Of a stretch of DNA of 64,000 bases, positions 1 to 8,848 are shown piece after piece. The notes below the pieces were generated by a model. That model had not been told where the DNA came from and ran no database searches. It saw nothing but the letters and a program-made list of their open reading frames with translations. Positions within the stretch are counted from its first letter, which is position 1, and every line of letters starts with the position of its first letter. This DNA comes from UBA1535 sp002323775 (lineage in GTDB: Bacteria > Bacillota > Clostridia > Tissierellales > Sedimentibacteraceae): assembly GCA_031993545.1 (NCBI GenBank), contig DAMAHZ010000001.1, forward strand, positions 67,461 to 131,460, given 5' to 3'. The position numbers were made by a program, and so were the translations under genes.

Positions 1-1
1 T

Positions 2-409
2 TTTGATAGCTGTACATCATTTGGAATTATAAGAGGTAGCCATGTTGACGCAACAGTTCTAGGAGCTTTGCAGGTAGATGAAAAAGGAAATCTAGCTAAC
101 TGGAAGATACCAGGAAAAATGGTACCGGGAATGGGCGGAGCTATGGACCTAGTAGTAGGTGCAAAAAATGTTATAGTAGCAATGCAGCACACTCAAAAGG
201 GCGAGCATAAAATACTTGACAAATGCACACTTCCACTAACAGCAAAGGAACAAGTAAACCTAATCATAACAGAAATGGCTGTTATAGAGGTAACTAAGGA
301 GGGCTTAGTTTTAAAAGAGCTAGGACCTGAGGCAACGGTAGAAGAAGTTGTAGCCGCAACAGGAGCAAAGTTGATAATACCTGAAGATATTAAAAGATTT
401 GGGGTTTAA
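2..409 (+). CDS. CoA-transferase subunit B (3' part)
   Basis: The frame is open at the window edge and ends at a TAA, so only the last 135 residues are present. The GSHVDATVLGALQVD stretch followed by GNLANWKIPGKMVPGMGGAM is the family I CoA-transferase beta subunit signature (AtoA/ScoB/CtfB type). These enzymes move CoA between short acyl groups such as acetate, butyrate and acetoacetate, working as a complex with an alpha subunit that would lie upstream. The catalytic glutamate sits nearer the N terminus and is outside the window. The exact substrate pair cannot be read from this fragment. A terminator follows. Confidence 0.9.
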   Translation, partial: FDSCTSFGIIRGSHVDATVLGALQVDEKGNLANWKIPGKMVPGMGGAMDLVVGAKNVIVAMQHTQKGEHKILDKCTLPLTAKEQVNLIITEMAVIEVTKEGLVLKELGPEATVEEVVAATGAKLIIPEDIKRFGV

Positions 410-462
410 AACTTTATAACTTTACAAATTAAATTAGTTTCTTTTTATTTTTTATTATAGTA

Positions 463-498
463 CAAAAAAGTCTTTTTCTAAAGGCTTTTTTGTTTTTT
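463..498 (+). terminator. Rho-independent terminator after the CoA-transferase gene
   Basis: AAAAAAGTCTTT pairs with AAAGGCTTTTTT (one G-U pair) around a short loop, followed by a T run. Confidence 0.8.
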
Positions 499-653
499 AG
501 GCACTTTCATAGTAAACAAAGTTTCCATTGCCAAAATTGTTTATATTTGCTAAGATGATATAACAATGACATAATATTTGTACTGTAATATAATTTTTTA
601 CATAGTAATAAATTATTAACTAGGTATCTTTAAAAAGAACGGAGATGAATTTT

Positions 654-2741
654 ATGACTAATTATAAAAAAAGATTAATTATTATTTGTTTGTTGGTTAT
701 ATTGCTTCTGAGCAGCTGCACAATTTCAAATAATCAAAATTCAAAAAAAGTTATATATAATATAACTAAAGGCTCTAATTATAAAGACTTTGTTCAGGGC
801 AGCAGAGATTACATAGAATTTGAGGCTTTATCAACTGAACAAATTAATTATTATTTTGAAATTAATCAATATACTGAAGAACAAATAAATGATTTTATCA
901 GTAAAGTTGAAATTCTTCGCACCAATTTTGAAAATGAATTTAAAATACTTTTTGAAGAACCTTTGTCTGTATTTATTAGTGAAAAACACACATTTGGAAG
1001 TGAAAACAGAAAAATATTTTTAGATAACTTTGATTTAGAAACAGTAGATGTTACAGTTGCTTTTTTACAAGCTTCATTTGGAGATACAAGCAACTACGGT
1101 CTATGTTATGGACTTGCCTGCTATGCAAATGAAAAATTGTATAATGCTTCTATTACGCCAAGTATATCACTCGAAGAACTTAAACAGTATTACTCTGCAA
1201 GTGAAAATTTAACAATTATGGACTTAACTATTCCAGTATTTCAAAAAATTTATTTTAATGAAGAACAAAACAAATACGCTTATGCTTCATCATACTATTT
1301 TGTCAAAGACTTAATTGAAAGAAAAGGACTTGATTATTCTATAAATTTATTAAAAGATTCACAAAAAGTAGATTTAGCTTTTGATACAGAGTATACAAAT
1401 GAAAAAAATATATGGTTAAAAAATCTAGGCTCAACGCAAAGCTGTGAAGTTCCGATAATACCCATACGATATAAGCTGTTATTAAGGAAAAATTCAAAAA
1501 CGTACCCTTATGCCTTATATACACCATCAACAATATCTTATTTTACCCCCAATGAAAATTTTGAATATGAAAAAATTGTCATGACTTATGATTATGTAAA
1601 ACATTATTTGACTATTTACGAACAAGATATAACAGCATTGAAAAATTATCTGTCACCATATATTGACACAAACAAAAATATTATAACCTGTACTTTTAAA
1701 GAGAAAGATGACGGCATGAGCTATTTTCATGATGAGAATGAGGGCATTTCATATTCATCACCCTTATACGCAGGAGCTCATGAATATGCACATTATCTCA
1801 CATCCAAGAGTGATCTTCCTTCATGGATGATTGAGGGAATAGCAGACTATTGTGCTAATTACTTGGAAGACAAAGGCGTATATAGAATGATGAATGAATA
1901 TAATAGCAAATATGATGATAATAAAATCATAGCTTTATACAATAAAAATTTAGCTGCAAAAAACAAAGAGATAAATAATAGTTTCTTGTTGTTTTATCAA
2001 GAGTTTATAGCTTATTATAACAGCAAGATAACAGATGATGAAAAAAGAACTGTTGCACGAGTATACAACAATACAGCAAGAATTGGAGAAGAAGATGAAA
2101 GAAGTCTAAGTTACAGTGAAGCGAGTTCACTTGTAAATTATTTGATTAAAACATATGGGGAAGATAAATTTTTTGAACTGCATAGCGATTATTCTAAATT
2201 AAATGAAATATATGGTAAAACTTTTTCAGAATTAAAAGAAGAATGGCTAAAAAAATTGAATGTTACTATAATGTTTGATTGTATTGAAGGACCAGACGGA
2301 TTTAAGATTACATTTAAAGACACGAGTGATCAATATTTGCCATCAAGACGTTCATTTATAGATATATTGGATGGGAAAACATACGAATATGTTGACTGTG
2401 GTTTAGGTCGCAATAAAGATGATGAGAGAGACCCAAATGCAAATGATTTTGAAGGTATTGACCTCAATGGTAAAATTGCACTAATACAAAGAGGAACAAA
2501 GGGAATAGTAAAATTCTATCAGCAGGTGAATAATGCTGCTAAAGCTGGAGCTATAGGAGTCATAGTGTATAATAATGAGCCAGGAGAAGTCAGCATGCTG
2601 CTAAGTGGAGTAGAATATGATGTACCCGCTATATCCATAAGCATGAAAAATGGCGAATTTCTTAAAAATGCTAAGGATAAAAAAGTTACTATAAGCAAGA
2701 ACTTAGTGGGAATAATTAACGATTATTCCTTTGAAGATTAA
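654..2741 (+). CDS. Secreted lipoprotein metallopeptidase with PA domain
   Basis: I start at the ATG at 654. GGAG at 641-644 is well spaced for it but touches the in-frame ATG at 645. The N terminus is a lipoprotein signal: a basic start, a hydrophobic run and the lipobox LLSSC with Cys22. HEYAH (about residues 376-380) followed by WMIEGIADY, whose Glu394 would be the third zinc ligand, marks a gluzincin-type zinc peptidase. The C-terminal 135 residues or so (GIDLNGKIALIQRG, AAKAGAIGVIVYNN) form a protease-associated (PA) domain. It is expected to be anchored outside the membrane and to cleave proteins or peptides. It stands alone between terminators. The substrate is unknown. Confidence 0.8.
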   Translation: MTNYKKRLIIICLLVILLLSSCTISNNQNSKKVIYNITKGSNYKDFVQGSRDYIEFEALSTEQINYYFEINQYTEEQINDFISKVEILRTNFENEFKILFEEPLSVFISEKHTFGSENRKIFLDNFDLETVDVTVAFLQASFGDTSNYGLCYGLACYANEKLYNASITPSISLEELKQYYSASENLTIMDLTIPVFQKIYFNEEQNKYAYASSYYFVKDLIERKGLDYSINLLKDSQKVDLAFDTEYTNEKNIWLKNLGSTQSCEVPIIPIRYKLLLRKNSKTYPYALYTPSTISYFTPNENFEYEKIVMTYDYVKHYLTIYEQDITALKNYLSPYIDTNKNIITCTFKEKDDGMSYFHDENEGISYSSPLYAGAHEYAHYLTSKSDLPSWMIEGIADYCANYLEDKGVYRMMNEYNSKYDDNKIIALYNKNLAAKNKEINNSFLLFYQEFIAYYNSKITDDEKRTVARVYNNTARIGEEDERSLSYSEASSLVNYLIKTYGEDKFFELHSDYSKLNEIYGKTFSELKEEWLKKLNVTIMFDCIEGPDGFKITFKDTSDQYLPSRRSFIDILDGKTYEYVDCGLGRNKDDERDPNANDFEGIDLNGKIALIQRGTKGIVKFYQQVNNAAKAGAIGVIVYNNEPGEVSMLLSGVEYDVPAISISMKNGEFLKNAKDKKVTISKNLVGIINDYSFED

Positions 2742-2748
2742 ATAATAT

Positions 2749-2788
2749 AAAGGTGAGGCTGTGCCGTTATTGGCAAACCTCACCTTTT
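2749..2788 (+). terminator. Rho-independent terminator
   Basis: AAAGGTGAGG pairs with CCTCACCTTT eight bases after the peptidase stop codon, followed by T residues. Confidence 0.85.
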
Positions 2789-2789
2789 A

Positions 2790-3057
2790 TTCATCAAATA
2801 TTTTTTGATTTAAGTATTATGAAGAAATTAATAATTTTTATTTTAACATTTGTTTTTTGTTGTCATCACTATTCTAGCAAATGTGGGTAACTTATGCAAC
2901 AGTAATTGTGCCGGAAATATGTATCGGCAGACAATAAGTGTTTGCTGTCTGCCGATTACTCTTTCTTGCATCGTTAGATATGTATAATAAGATTTATTGA
3001 CGCTTGATAAAACTGTATAAGATTACTTATCTTCTGATGATTAGCACTCTGTCTCTA
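2790..3057. other. Non-coding gap with a 9-bp hairpin
   Basis: No supported gene. A perfect inverted repeat (CGGCAGACA at 2925-2933, TGTCTGCCG at 2946-2954) lies downstream of the leftward GNAT gene and may end its transcript, but it lacks a T run on that strand. A 23-codon frame beginning MKKLIIFILTF at 2819 has no ribosome site and may be debris of a signal peptide. Confidence 0.4.
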
Positions 3058-3570
3058 TCATGTACGCCATACTCTATAATGCGACTTAATAGCACCAGTA
3101 GGATCAGTTATCTGATGATAATGAAAAGAATTTTTTAGCAAGACTTTCTTTGATATAAAGTTGTTATCATCAACCAAAGCACACAGGTACATTTTATCAA
3201 AGTTCGCAAAGAAAAACTCTATTGCCTTACTGACAATTTGTGTCATATATCCTCTATGCGAATAGTTTTCATCAATGAAATATGCAATTTCAGCTTTTCC
3301 ACCTAGTTCATCTTTTGGCCCAAAGCCGCAAATTCCAATAAACTCATTGTCAGCTTTATGCCATATTCCCATGATATATGGATGTATTTCAGGGTCCTTA
3401 ATCTCATAACCCTTGATAAAGTGACTGATTAACCCATGAACTTGCTCAAGCTCCATATCCCAATCATCCATCCATTTAAGGATATATTGTTGGGTACACA
3501 CTTGATGAAAGCGAGCAGCATCATCTAAACATAATTTTTGTGTATAAAGGTCTTTTGTCTCAAAAAACAT
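3058..3570 (-). CDS. GNAT family N-acetyltransferase (RimJ/RimL type)
   Basis: This 170-residue protein has the acetyltransferase fold: GIWHKADNEFIGICGFG, then EIAYFIDENYSHRGYMTQIV, where the RGYMT turn is the acetyl-CoA loop, then KVLLKNSF. The start is the ATG at 3570 because AAAGGAGGAAG lies just upstream. An in-frame TTG at 3672 would add 34 residues but has no ribosome site and would overlap the preceding small gene. It is the last gene of a leftward group with a small membrane protein and a TetR regulator. The acceptor (protein N terminus, antibiotic or other small molecule) is unknown. Confidence 0.85.
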   Translation of the reverse strand: MFFETKDLYTQKLCLDDAARFHQVCTQQYILKWMDDWDMELEQVHGLISHFIKGYEIKDPEIHPYIMGIWHKADNEFIGICGFGPKDELGGKAEIAYFIDENYSHRGYMTQIVSKAIEFFFANFDKMYLCALVDDNNFISKKVLLKNSFHYHQITDPTGAIKSHYRVWRT

Positions 3571-3668
3571 ATGACTTCCTCCTTTTTTAATAAATGGCTT
3601 AGAACTTTTGCACATGATATTTTCCATGTGCTGAAACACTGCATCAACAGTATTTTCGTCTAATCCTA

Positions 3669-3839
3669 TCAAGTTCTAATCATGTACATGATAATCGTTA
3701 CAAGACATAGCAGTATTGTACCAATAGATAGCACTGCATGAAAATTAGTATCTTCTACACCCGGTCCAAATTTCATCCATAGACCACAAATCAATGTACA
3801 AACAATTGCAATAATAGAAATAATGCTTAAAATTTTCAT
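3669..3839 (-). CDS. Small two-span membrane protein, 56 aa
   Basis: The frame runs from ATG at 3839 (GGAGGAAAATCAA upstream, a strong ribosome site) to TGA at 3669. The protein starts MKILSIISIIAIVCTLICG and has two hydrophobic spans, about residues 3-20 and 36-53, joined by the polar segment MKFGPGVEDTNFH. I do not recognise a named family. It sits between the TetR gene (17 bases downstream of its stop) and the GNAT gene, on the same strand, so it is probably co-transcribed and under the same control. Confidence 0.7.
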   Translation of the reverse strand: MKILSIISIIAIVCTLICGLWMKFGPGVEDTNFHAVLSIGTILLCLVTIIMYMIRT

Positions 3840-3855
3840 TTGATTTTCCTCCTTA

Positions 3856-4419
3856 TTAAATGTTGCTAATGAAAATATCTAAAACAGTTTGAAACAACAT
3901 ATCTCTTTGTTTTTTATCATTAATTTCAATACCAGTGTATTTCAAAAAATCACTGGAACGATAAAAGACTAATTGTGAAAAAGATATAAGCTGATAGGCG
4001 ATAATTCTACATTCTGTTTCAGACATTCTGTCGCCACAACATTCTTTTATCATCGGAAGAATATAATATGGCAATTCTATTTCGCCCTCTAAAAGCAAAT
4101 ATGGTATAGTAGGCTTTGATATTTCTGAGTACTCAATCATAATGTCAGCCATGGTTATTAAAAACTCTCTTAATTTTTGCTTTGCCGGTATATTCTTATC
4201 TCTTATTTCTTTTAACTCATTTGCTCTGTCATCCATAAGTTTACTGACTGCGATATTTAGCAAGGCATCTTTTGAGCTAAAATGGTAATTTATCATAGCT
4301 AAATTTGCATCTGCCTCGTTAGCAATTTGCCGAGCAGTTATTTTGCTTGGATTTTCGCTTTTAGTCAAAAGTTTCATAGTAGCACAAATTAATTGCTCTT
4401 TAACATTATCATTCTTCAT
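3856..4419 (-). CDS. TetR/AcrR family transcriptional repressor
   Basis: The 187-residue protein has the TetR N-terminal helix-turn-helix: KITARQIANEADANLAMINYHF around residues 27-48, with the usual YHF...SKDALL continuation. The C-terminal ligand domain is variable and gives no clue to the inducer. A ribosome site AAGGAGCC precedes the ATG. A large palindrome (4433-4474) covers the promoter region, which suggests autoregulation and control of the two downstream genes. Confidence 0.9.
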   Translation of the reverse strand: MKNDNVKEQLICATMKLLTKSENPSKITARQIANEADANLAMINYHFSSKDALLNIAVSKLMDDRANELKEIRDKNIPAKQKLREFLITMADIMIEYSEISKPTIPYLLLEGEIELPYYILPMIKECCGDRMSETECRIIAYQLISFSQLVFYRSSDFLKYTGIEINDKKQRDMLFQTVLDIFISNI

Positions 4420-4432
4420 GATATGGCTCCTT

Positions 4433-4474
4433 AAATTATACTTGTACTAAACACGTTTAATACAAGTATAATTT
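4433..4474. promoter_or_regulatory. Palindromic operator upstream of tetR
   Basis: AAATTATACTTGTA (4433-4446) is repeated in inverted orientation at 4461-4474 without mismatch. The core TAAAC-AC-GTTTA continues the same dyad, giving an almost perfect 42-bp palindrome. A TATAAT-like -10 for the leftward gene lies inside it (4435-4440). This is the expected position and form of a TetR-family operator. Confidence 0.7.
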
Positions 4475-4545
4475 ATCATATCAAAATCTAAATGTCAATA
4501 TAAATTTTTAGTTTTATTTTTACCGTAAAAGTAAAAGTTCTTTTG

Positions 4546-4899
4546 CTAATTATTTTCTCGATTTTTTATTAGTTCTGCTATCTTTTCACTATTTAAAACC
4601 TTATTTTTTGTAGATAAGTATGATATAATCTTATCTATATCTGATTCAGAGCCTTTAATCTTAATAATATTTTTATTTTCGATTTCTACCAGCTCAAGTT
4701 CTTGCATCAAAACTTCTATATTAACTTTTGGCTTTATAAGCTTTATTCCTGTTTTTTCTATAAAAATATTTACTTCTTTTTCTTCAAAACACATTTCTTC
4801 ATCTACATATATACATTTAATTCTTCCCTCATCAACCCACCTTTTTAATGTATGCTCACCAATCCCTAATATTTGAGCTGTTTCTTTTACACTAATCAT
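4546..4899 (-). CDS. Helix-turn-helix DNA-binding protein, excisionase/MerR-like
   Basis: The first 50 residues (MISVKETAQILGIGEHTLKR, WVDEGRIKCIYVDE) form an excisionase-type winged helix-turn-helix (HTH_17). The remaining 65 residues contain NIIKIKGSESDIDKIISYL, a region of unknown fold. The start overlaps the stop of the ABC transporter gene by four bases, so the two are translationally coupled. It may regulate this locus, but no target can be named. Confidence 0.75.
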   Translation of the reverse strand: MISVKETAQILGIGEHTLKRWVDEGRIKCIYVDEEMCFEEKEVNIFIEKTGIKLIKPKVNIEVLMQELELVEIENKNIIKIKGSESDIDKIISYLSTKNKVLNSEKIAELIKNRENN

Positions 4900-6494
4900 T
4901 TAGCTTCCTCCTTTCTTCCAAACCGCAGCACTTTGTCAAAGTACTTTTGCGTTGATTTTCTATGACTTATACATACAACTGTTTTATCTATAAAATTATC
5001 CATAATATTTTTTATAATTTGTGCTTCCATTATCTCATCGACACTCGATAGAGATTCGTCTATTAGTATAACTTGTGGATTTCTTATTAAGTTTTGAGCA
5101 ATACTGATTCTTGACTGTTCTCCTCCGGATAAGCTATTTATATTCAAAATTGTATCCTTCTTATCTTCAGCAAGCTTTTCAAGTTGTACAATCCGGATAA
5201 TTTTATTTATATCTAACAATTCTTTATTTCCTAAGTTAATATTTTCTTTTAAATTTAATGAAAACACACTATGTCCTTGGAAGGAAATACCTATTATTTT
5301 TCTTAGTGACTCAATATTAATTTCACTTAGTTCATAGCCATTAATTTTTATACTCCCAGTATAATCCTTTCTAAGCCCCAGCATTATATTAAATAACGTT
5401 GATTTGCCAATACCACTCTCCCCCATTATTAAAGTTTTTTCACCCTTCATGATTTTAATATCAGGTATTTTTACTATTTGTCCACTATTATCAAGCTGCA
5501 AATTTTCTGTTTCTAAGCTCTTAAATTCTTTTATAAGCACTGTTCCCGTATTTTCTTCAGCTAAATCAAAATATTTTTTAATACTCTTTATAAAAGGCTT
5601 TGAGGCATAAATATTCATCAGCATTGAATAGAAGCCTTTAAATGAAGCTAAAAGCATTGGTATAAAAGAATAAAGAACTATAATATCTCCTTGAGTTGTT
5701 TTTATCAATGAGGTAAATTTCATAATTAAATATAAAACAGATATAGGAATTATGGAATTTATTAAGTCTGTTATCTTAATCCAATAATTATCACACAAAG
5801 CTGTTCCTACAACTGCCCTATTAAGATTAGTGTATCTTTTATCTATTTTTTCTATAAAGAAATCATATTCATTTTTTACTTTTATATTTCTAATAGTATT
5901 TAATGTTTCAACAGCTATCGCAGATAAGCCTCTTGATTCTTCAATCATCTTTTCATAATAATATGTTCGTTTTTTCTTAACTCCAATTGTAGTCAAAAAT
6001 ATTATCGGTATAGCAAGTAGTGAAAATATTCCAGCATATAGATTTACATTAAAAATAATTACAGCGTATATTGAAAATTTAATTATGTAAGAGAGTATAT
6101 CAAATATAGCAGAATAATATGATGCTACACGGTCAGCAGACATGCCTATATCTGTCCAAGTAGAAGCTGAATTGTTTTTTAGAAAGTATGTATATTCTGT
6201 TTTAGTTAATTTATCAAGAGAAAACATCGCTAAATTTTTCTTTCCATTCCAATTTATGTAGTTTTCTAAAACATTATTTGATAAATTAAGAAAAAACATC
6301 ATTATATAAAGTAAAACTATAAATAAAATGTTTTGTTCAAATATAGCCAAATTGTTTTTAACAATAGCTTCATTAAAAATTAATTTTACTTGCTCTGATA
6401 TCTTTAAGGCTACAAAACCTGTTAAGATAGATAAAATTATTACCAAAGCATTGCTAATTATATTGTTTTTTAAATACACCTTAAACATTTTCAT
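4896..6494 (-). CDS. ABC exporter half-transporter (membrane plus ATPase domains)
   Basis: The 532-residue protein has an N-terminal membrane domain of about six spans (residues 1-300) and a C-terminal ATPase. Visible motifs are Walker A GESGIGKST (about 356-364), signature LSGGEQ (about 454), Walker B VILIDE, D-loop SSVD and H-loop CISHRK. This is the exporter (type IV) architecture, expected to work as a homodimer. It has no C39 peptidase domain, so it would not cut a leader peptide itself. It lies directly downstream of a two-HTH TPR regulator and is coupled to an HTH gene. Peptide or drug export is plausible; the cargo is not evident. Confidence 0.85.
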   Translation of the reverse strand: MKMFKVYLKNNIISNALVIILSILTGFVALKISEQVKLIFNEAIVKNNLAIFEQNILFIVLLYIMMFFLNLSNNVLENYINWNGKKNLAMFSLDKLTKTEYTYFLKNNSASTWTDIGMSADRVASYYSAIFDILSYIIKFSIYAVIIFNVNLYAGIFSLLAIPIIFLTTIGVKKKRTYYYEKMIEESRGLSAIAVETLNTIRNIKVKNEYDFFIEKIDKRYTNLNRAVVGTALCDNYWIKITDLINSIIPISVLYLIMKFTSLIKTTQGDIIVLYSFIPMLLASFKGFYSMLMNIYASKPFIKSIKKYFDLAEENTGTVLIKEFKSLETENLQLDNSGQIVKIPDIKIMKGEKTLIMGESGIGKSTLFNIMLGLRKDYTGSIKINGYELSEINIESLRKIIGISFQGHSVFSLNLKENINLGNKELLDINKIIRIVQLEKLAEDKKDTILNINSLSGGEQSRISIAQNLIRNPQVILIDESLSSVDEIMEAQIIKNIMDNFIDKTVVCISHRKSTQKYFDKVLRFGRKEEAK

Positions 6495-6597
6495 AGCTCA
6501 CACAACCTCACAATCAAAAATATTGTTTAAGCACGATATTGTATTTTTTAATTTATTATTTTGTCATATTTTATCAAAATAGTTAGATTATTTACAT

Positions 6598-6640
6598 AAC
6601 AAGTCAGCGAATTAAAAATTTAATTCGCTGACTTGTTTTT
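6598..6640. terminator. Long hairpin between regulator and ABC transporter genes
   Basis: AACAAGTCAGCGAATTAAA is followed directly by its inverted copy, giving an almost perfect 18-19 bp stem. The T run is on the + strand side. On the leftward transcript it would still be a strong hairpin and may end or weaken read-through from the regulator gene. Confidence 0.6.
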
Positions 6641-6702
6641 AATTATTTAAAGTTAATTTTTATTAGTTGTAAAAAGCTCTGACAGCATTAATTTATGATA
6701 AA

Positions 6703-8559
6703 TCATTCATTTTTGAAAAATCCTGCTTCAGATAAGGCGTTTATTACTAAAGCCTTTTCTATTTCATCCCTGTCTAAAAGCAATCCACTATTCTGCGTTT
6801 TATTATCTGTTCTTTCTTTAATACCCCACACAGGTGAATATACTAATCTTCCAATTAATCCGTCTCCTCTGCATTTTAAGGATTCATATATGCTTTTTTC
6901 TATAGTATCATAAGATTTCTCATACTTTTTCATATCGGCTACTAAACTCTCATAGACTGACGACACTTCTTCGTATGTTATAAACTGACAATTCTTATCA
7001 AAATTATTATGATAGTCATTATGCAAACTAAGCCATTTATCAGAATTTTCATAATCCTCAAGTTTTTTATAGCTTAGTCCTATGCCATAAATAAGAGCTT
7101 TTTCTCTTTTAGTAAAATACTTTTTAGTAGTATCAGAAAATATTTTTTTAGTAGATACTGTAATTTCCAATGCTTTAATATATCTGTCTATTGTATCCTC
7201 CTCAGATATGATTTTTAAATTGTTTAATATCGACGCTTCTTTATACCCAAAGTATTGCTGATTTAAGTTACTGGACATATCTATTTTTTCTTTAAGTTTT
7301 TGCAGTATATCGTATGCTCTTTTATATTCTTTTAATGTCAGTAAATAAGACATTTCTTTTTCTAATTTATAAGCTTCATAACTGTTACATTCAAAGTCAT
7401 ATATTTGAAACTCTCCAAATATTCCTAATTTTTTTAAAAGCATCTTTGATTTTTTCGGATATGGTGCTGATAATCCTGTTTCAATTCTCGATATACTTAC
7501 AGTATCATATATGTCTTCAGAAAGCTCAAATTGTGACATTTTGAGCATTTCTCTCCTTTTCTTTATTGTTTCTCCCAAAGAACAAAAATCTTCGTTACCA
7601 TTATAAGGATACCATTTAGATGGTTCAGAGCTAAGATTATATTTTTCAAAAACCTTGGCAATAAGTTCTCTTTTCTTTTCATTTTTTATAAGTATATTTT
7701 TATGTAAATTCAATTTTTTCATATCACTTTTTGATATAGACGCCTTATCATCATACAAGTTTATTAAAGCTTTAAGTGCTAAGCCTTTGTTTTTCATAAG
7801 TTCTTCAATAAAATACAACTTTGAGCTTTTATTAAGGTATTCAATAGCCAAATCGCAATTTTTTATTACAAGCTCGTATTCTTTGTTTAAAATCTGAGTT
7901 CTAGCAGCTAAACAAACTGCATTTGAATATAGACGTGCCTTCATGCTATAATCTAAATCGCTGTTTTTTATATATTTAATTAATTCATTGTACAATATCT
8001 GAGATTTATAATCACTATATACCTTTTCTCTAAACATAATACATTTTAAGATAAAATACAGCTCATTATATCCTAGAATACATTCATCTATCGGAAAATC
8101 CTCAAAAATAGGTACTGTTATTTTTACTGCCTCTTTAAGAGTTAAATATATCTTCTCATAAAGCTGTTGACTGTCTTTATCATCATTTTTAATCTGCATT
8201 ATACCAAATTCCATCAGCAGTTTAAATCTTCTTTCAAGCCTATCTTTTTTTAATACGATTTTTTCGTACTCCTCAATCTCTTTTTCAGCTTTTTGAATTT
8301 CCTTTTTTTCTATAAGACTAATGATTTTATTTCTCATCATAAATTTATTAAATTCTTTTTCTGACAAGTAGTTTTCAAAATTACCCTCAAATAACCCAAG
8401 CCTTTGCAGAAGCAACTCTGATATAAGCTTATTTACTGACTTTTCGTTTTTCGTAAACTCTGAAAAATAGCTCGTTGAGCATATGCCGTCACATAGCCTT
8501 CTTGCTGTAATTCCCTTTTCATTACAAATATTTTTTATTAGATATCCTATGCTTATCAT
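6703..8559 (-). CDS. Two-HTH, TPR-type (RRNPP-like) transcriptional regulator
   Basis: The start is ATG at 8559 (AAAGGAAG upstream), giving 618 residues. An N-terminal helix-turn-helix (GITARRLCDGICSTSYFSEF, roughly residues 15-45) is followed by helical repeats. A second, more canonical XRE helix-turn-helix (LGETIKKRREMLKMSQFELS, VSISRIETG, about 325-360) comes next, and then more TPR-like helices to the C terminus. HTH plus TPR is the layout of the Rgg/PlcR/PrgX (RRNPP) receptors that bind short imported peptides. Two HTH domains in one chain are unusual. It is followed on the same strand by the exporter and the small HTH gene. I found no convincing peptide gene between them. Confidence 0.7.
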   Translation of the reverse strand: MISIGYLIKNICNEKGITARRLCDGICSTSYFSEFTKNEKSVNKLISELLLQRLGLFEGNFENYLSEKEFNKFMMRNKIISLIEKKEIQKAEKEIEEYEKIVLKKDRLERRFKLLMEFGIMQIKNDDKDSQQLYEKIYLTLKEAVKITVPIFEDFPIDECILGYNELYFILKCIMFREKVYSDYKSQILYNELIKYIKNSDLDYSMKARLYSNAVCLAARTQILNKEYELVIKNCDLAIEYLNKSSKLYFIEELMKNKGLALKALINLYDDKASISKSDMKKLNLHKNILIKNEKKRELIAKVFEKYNLSSEPSKWYPYNGNEDFCSLGETIKKRREMLKMSQFELSEDIYDTVSISRIETGLSAPYPKKSKMLLKKLGIFGEFQIYDFECNSYEAYKLEKEMSYLLTLKEYKRAYDILQKLKEKIDMSSNLNQQYFGYKEASILNNLKIISEEDTIDRYIKALEITVSTKKIFSDTTKKYFTKREKALIYGIGLSYKKLEDYENSDKWLSLHNDYHNNFDKNCQFITYEEVSSVYESLVADMKKYEKSYDTIEKSIYESLKCRGDGLIGRLVYSPVWGIKERTDNKTQNSGLLLDRDEIEKALVINALSEAGFFKNE

Positions 8560-8751
8560 ACAGAATTTAACTTCCTTTAAATGTATTTTAATATTCACAT
8601 ATGCTTTTTATATCTTCTCTATTACAAAATCAATATGTTTTATTATTGATATTTTAACAAGTATGGATAATTTATGCAATATAAAAATTCTTGTATAGTA
8701 AAACCCACATCTCAAAATACAATTTTTATTTATATAAATATTTTTAATAGC

Positions 8752-8776
8752 TTGTACAGCAAGACTATGATATAAT
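8752..8776 (+). promoter_or_regulatory. Promoter-like element of pxpA
   Basis: TTGTAC and TATAAT are separated by 13 bases, with an extended -10 (TATGATATAAT). The same arrangement, CTTG-N5-CAAGA-N-TATG-N-TATAATA, occurs at 25332-25358 before the aminopeptidase gene. CTTG...CAAG forms a small dyad that could bind a regulator. Confidence 0.6.
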
Positions 8777-8848
8777 ATAAACACAGTCTGAGTTATGTTA
8801 AGACATTTATGTTATTTATATTTATAACACAATTGAGGTGATTTTTTT

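Noticed and set aside
2819..2890. Short frame starting MKKLIIFILTF
   Set aside because: Only 23 codons, no ribosome site, and no neighbour that would use it; it may be debris of a signal peptide.
3571..3672. Longer start (TTG 3672) for the acetyltransferase
   Set aside because: There is no ribosome site, it overlaps the small membrane protein gene, and the ATG at 3570 has a strong AAAGGAGG.
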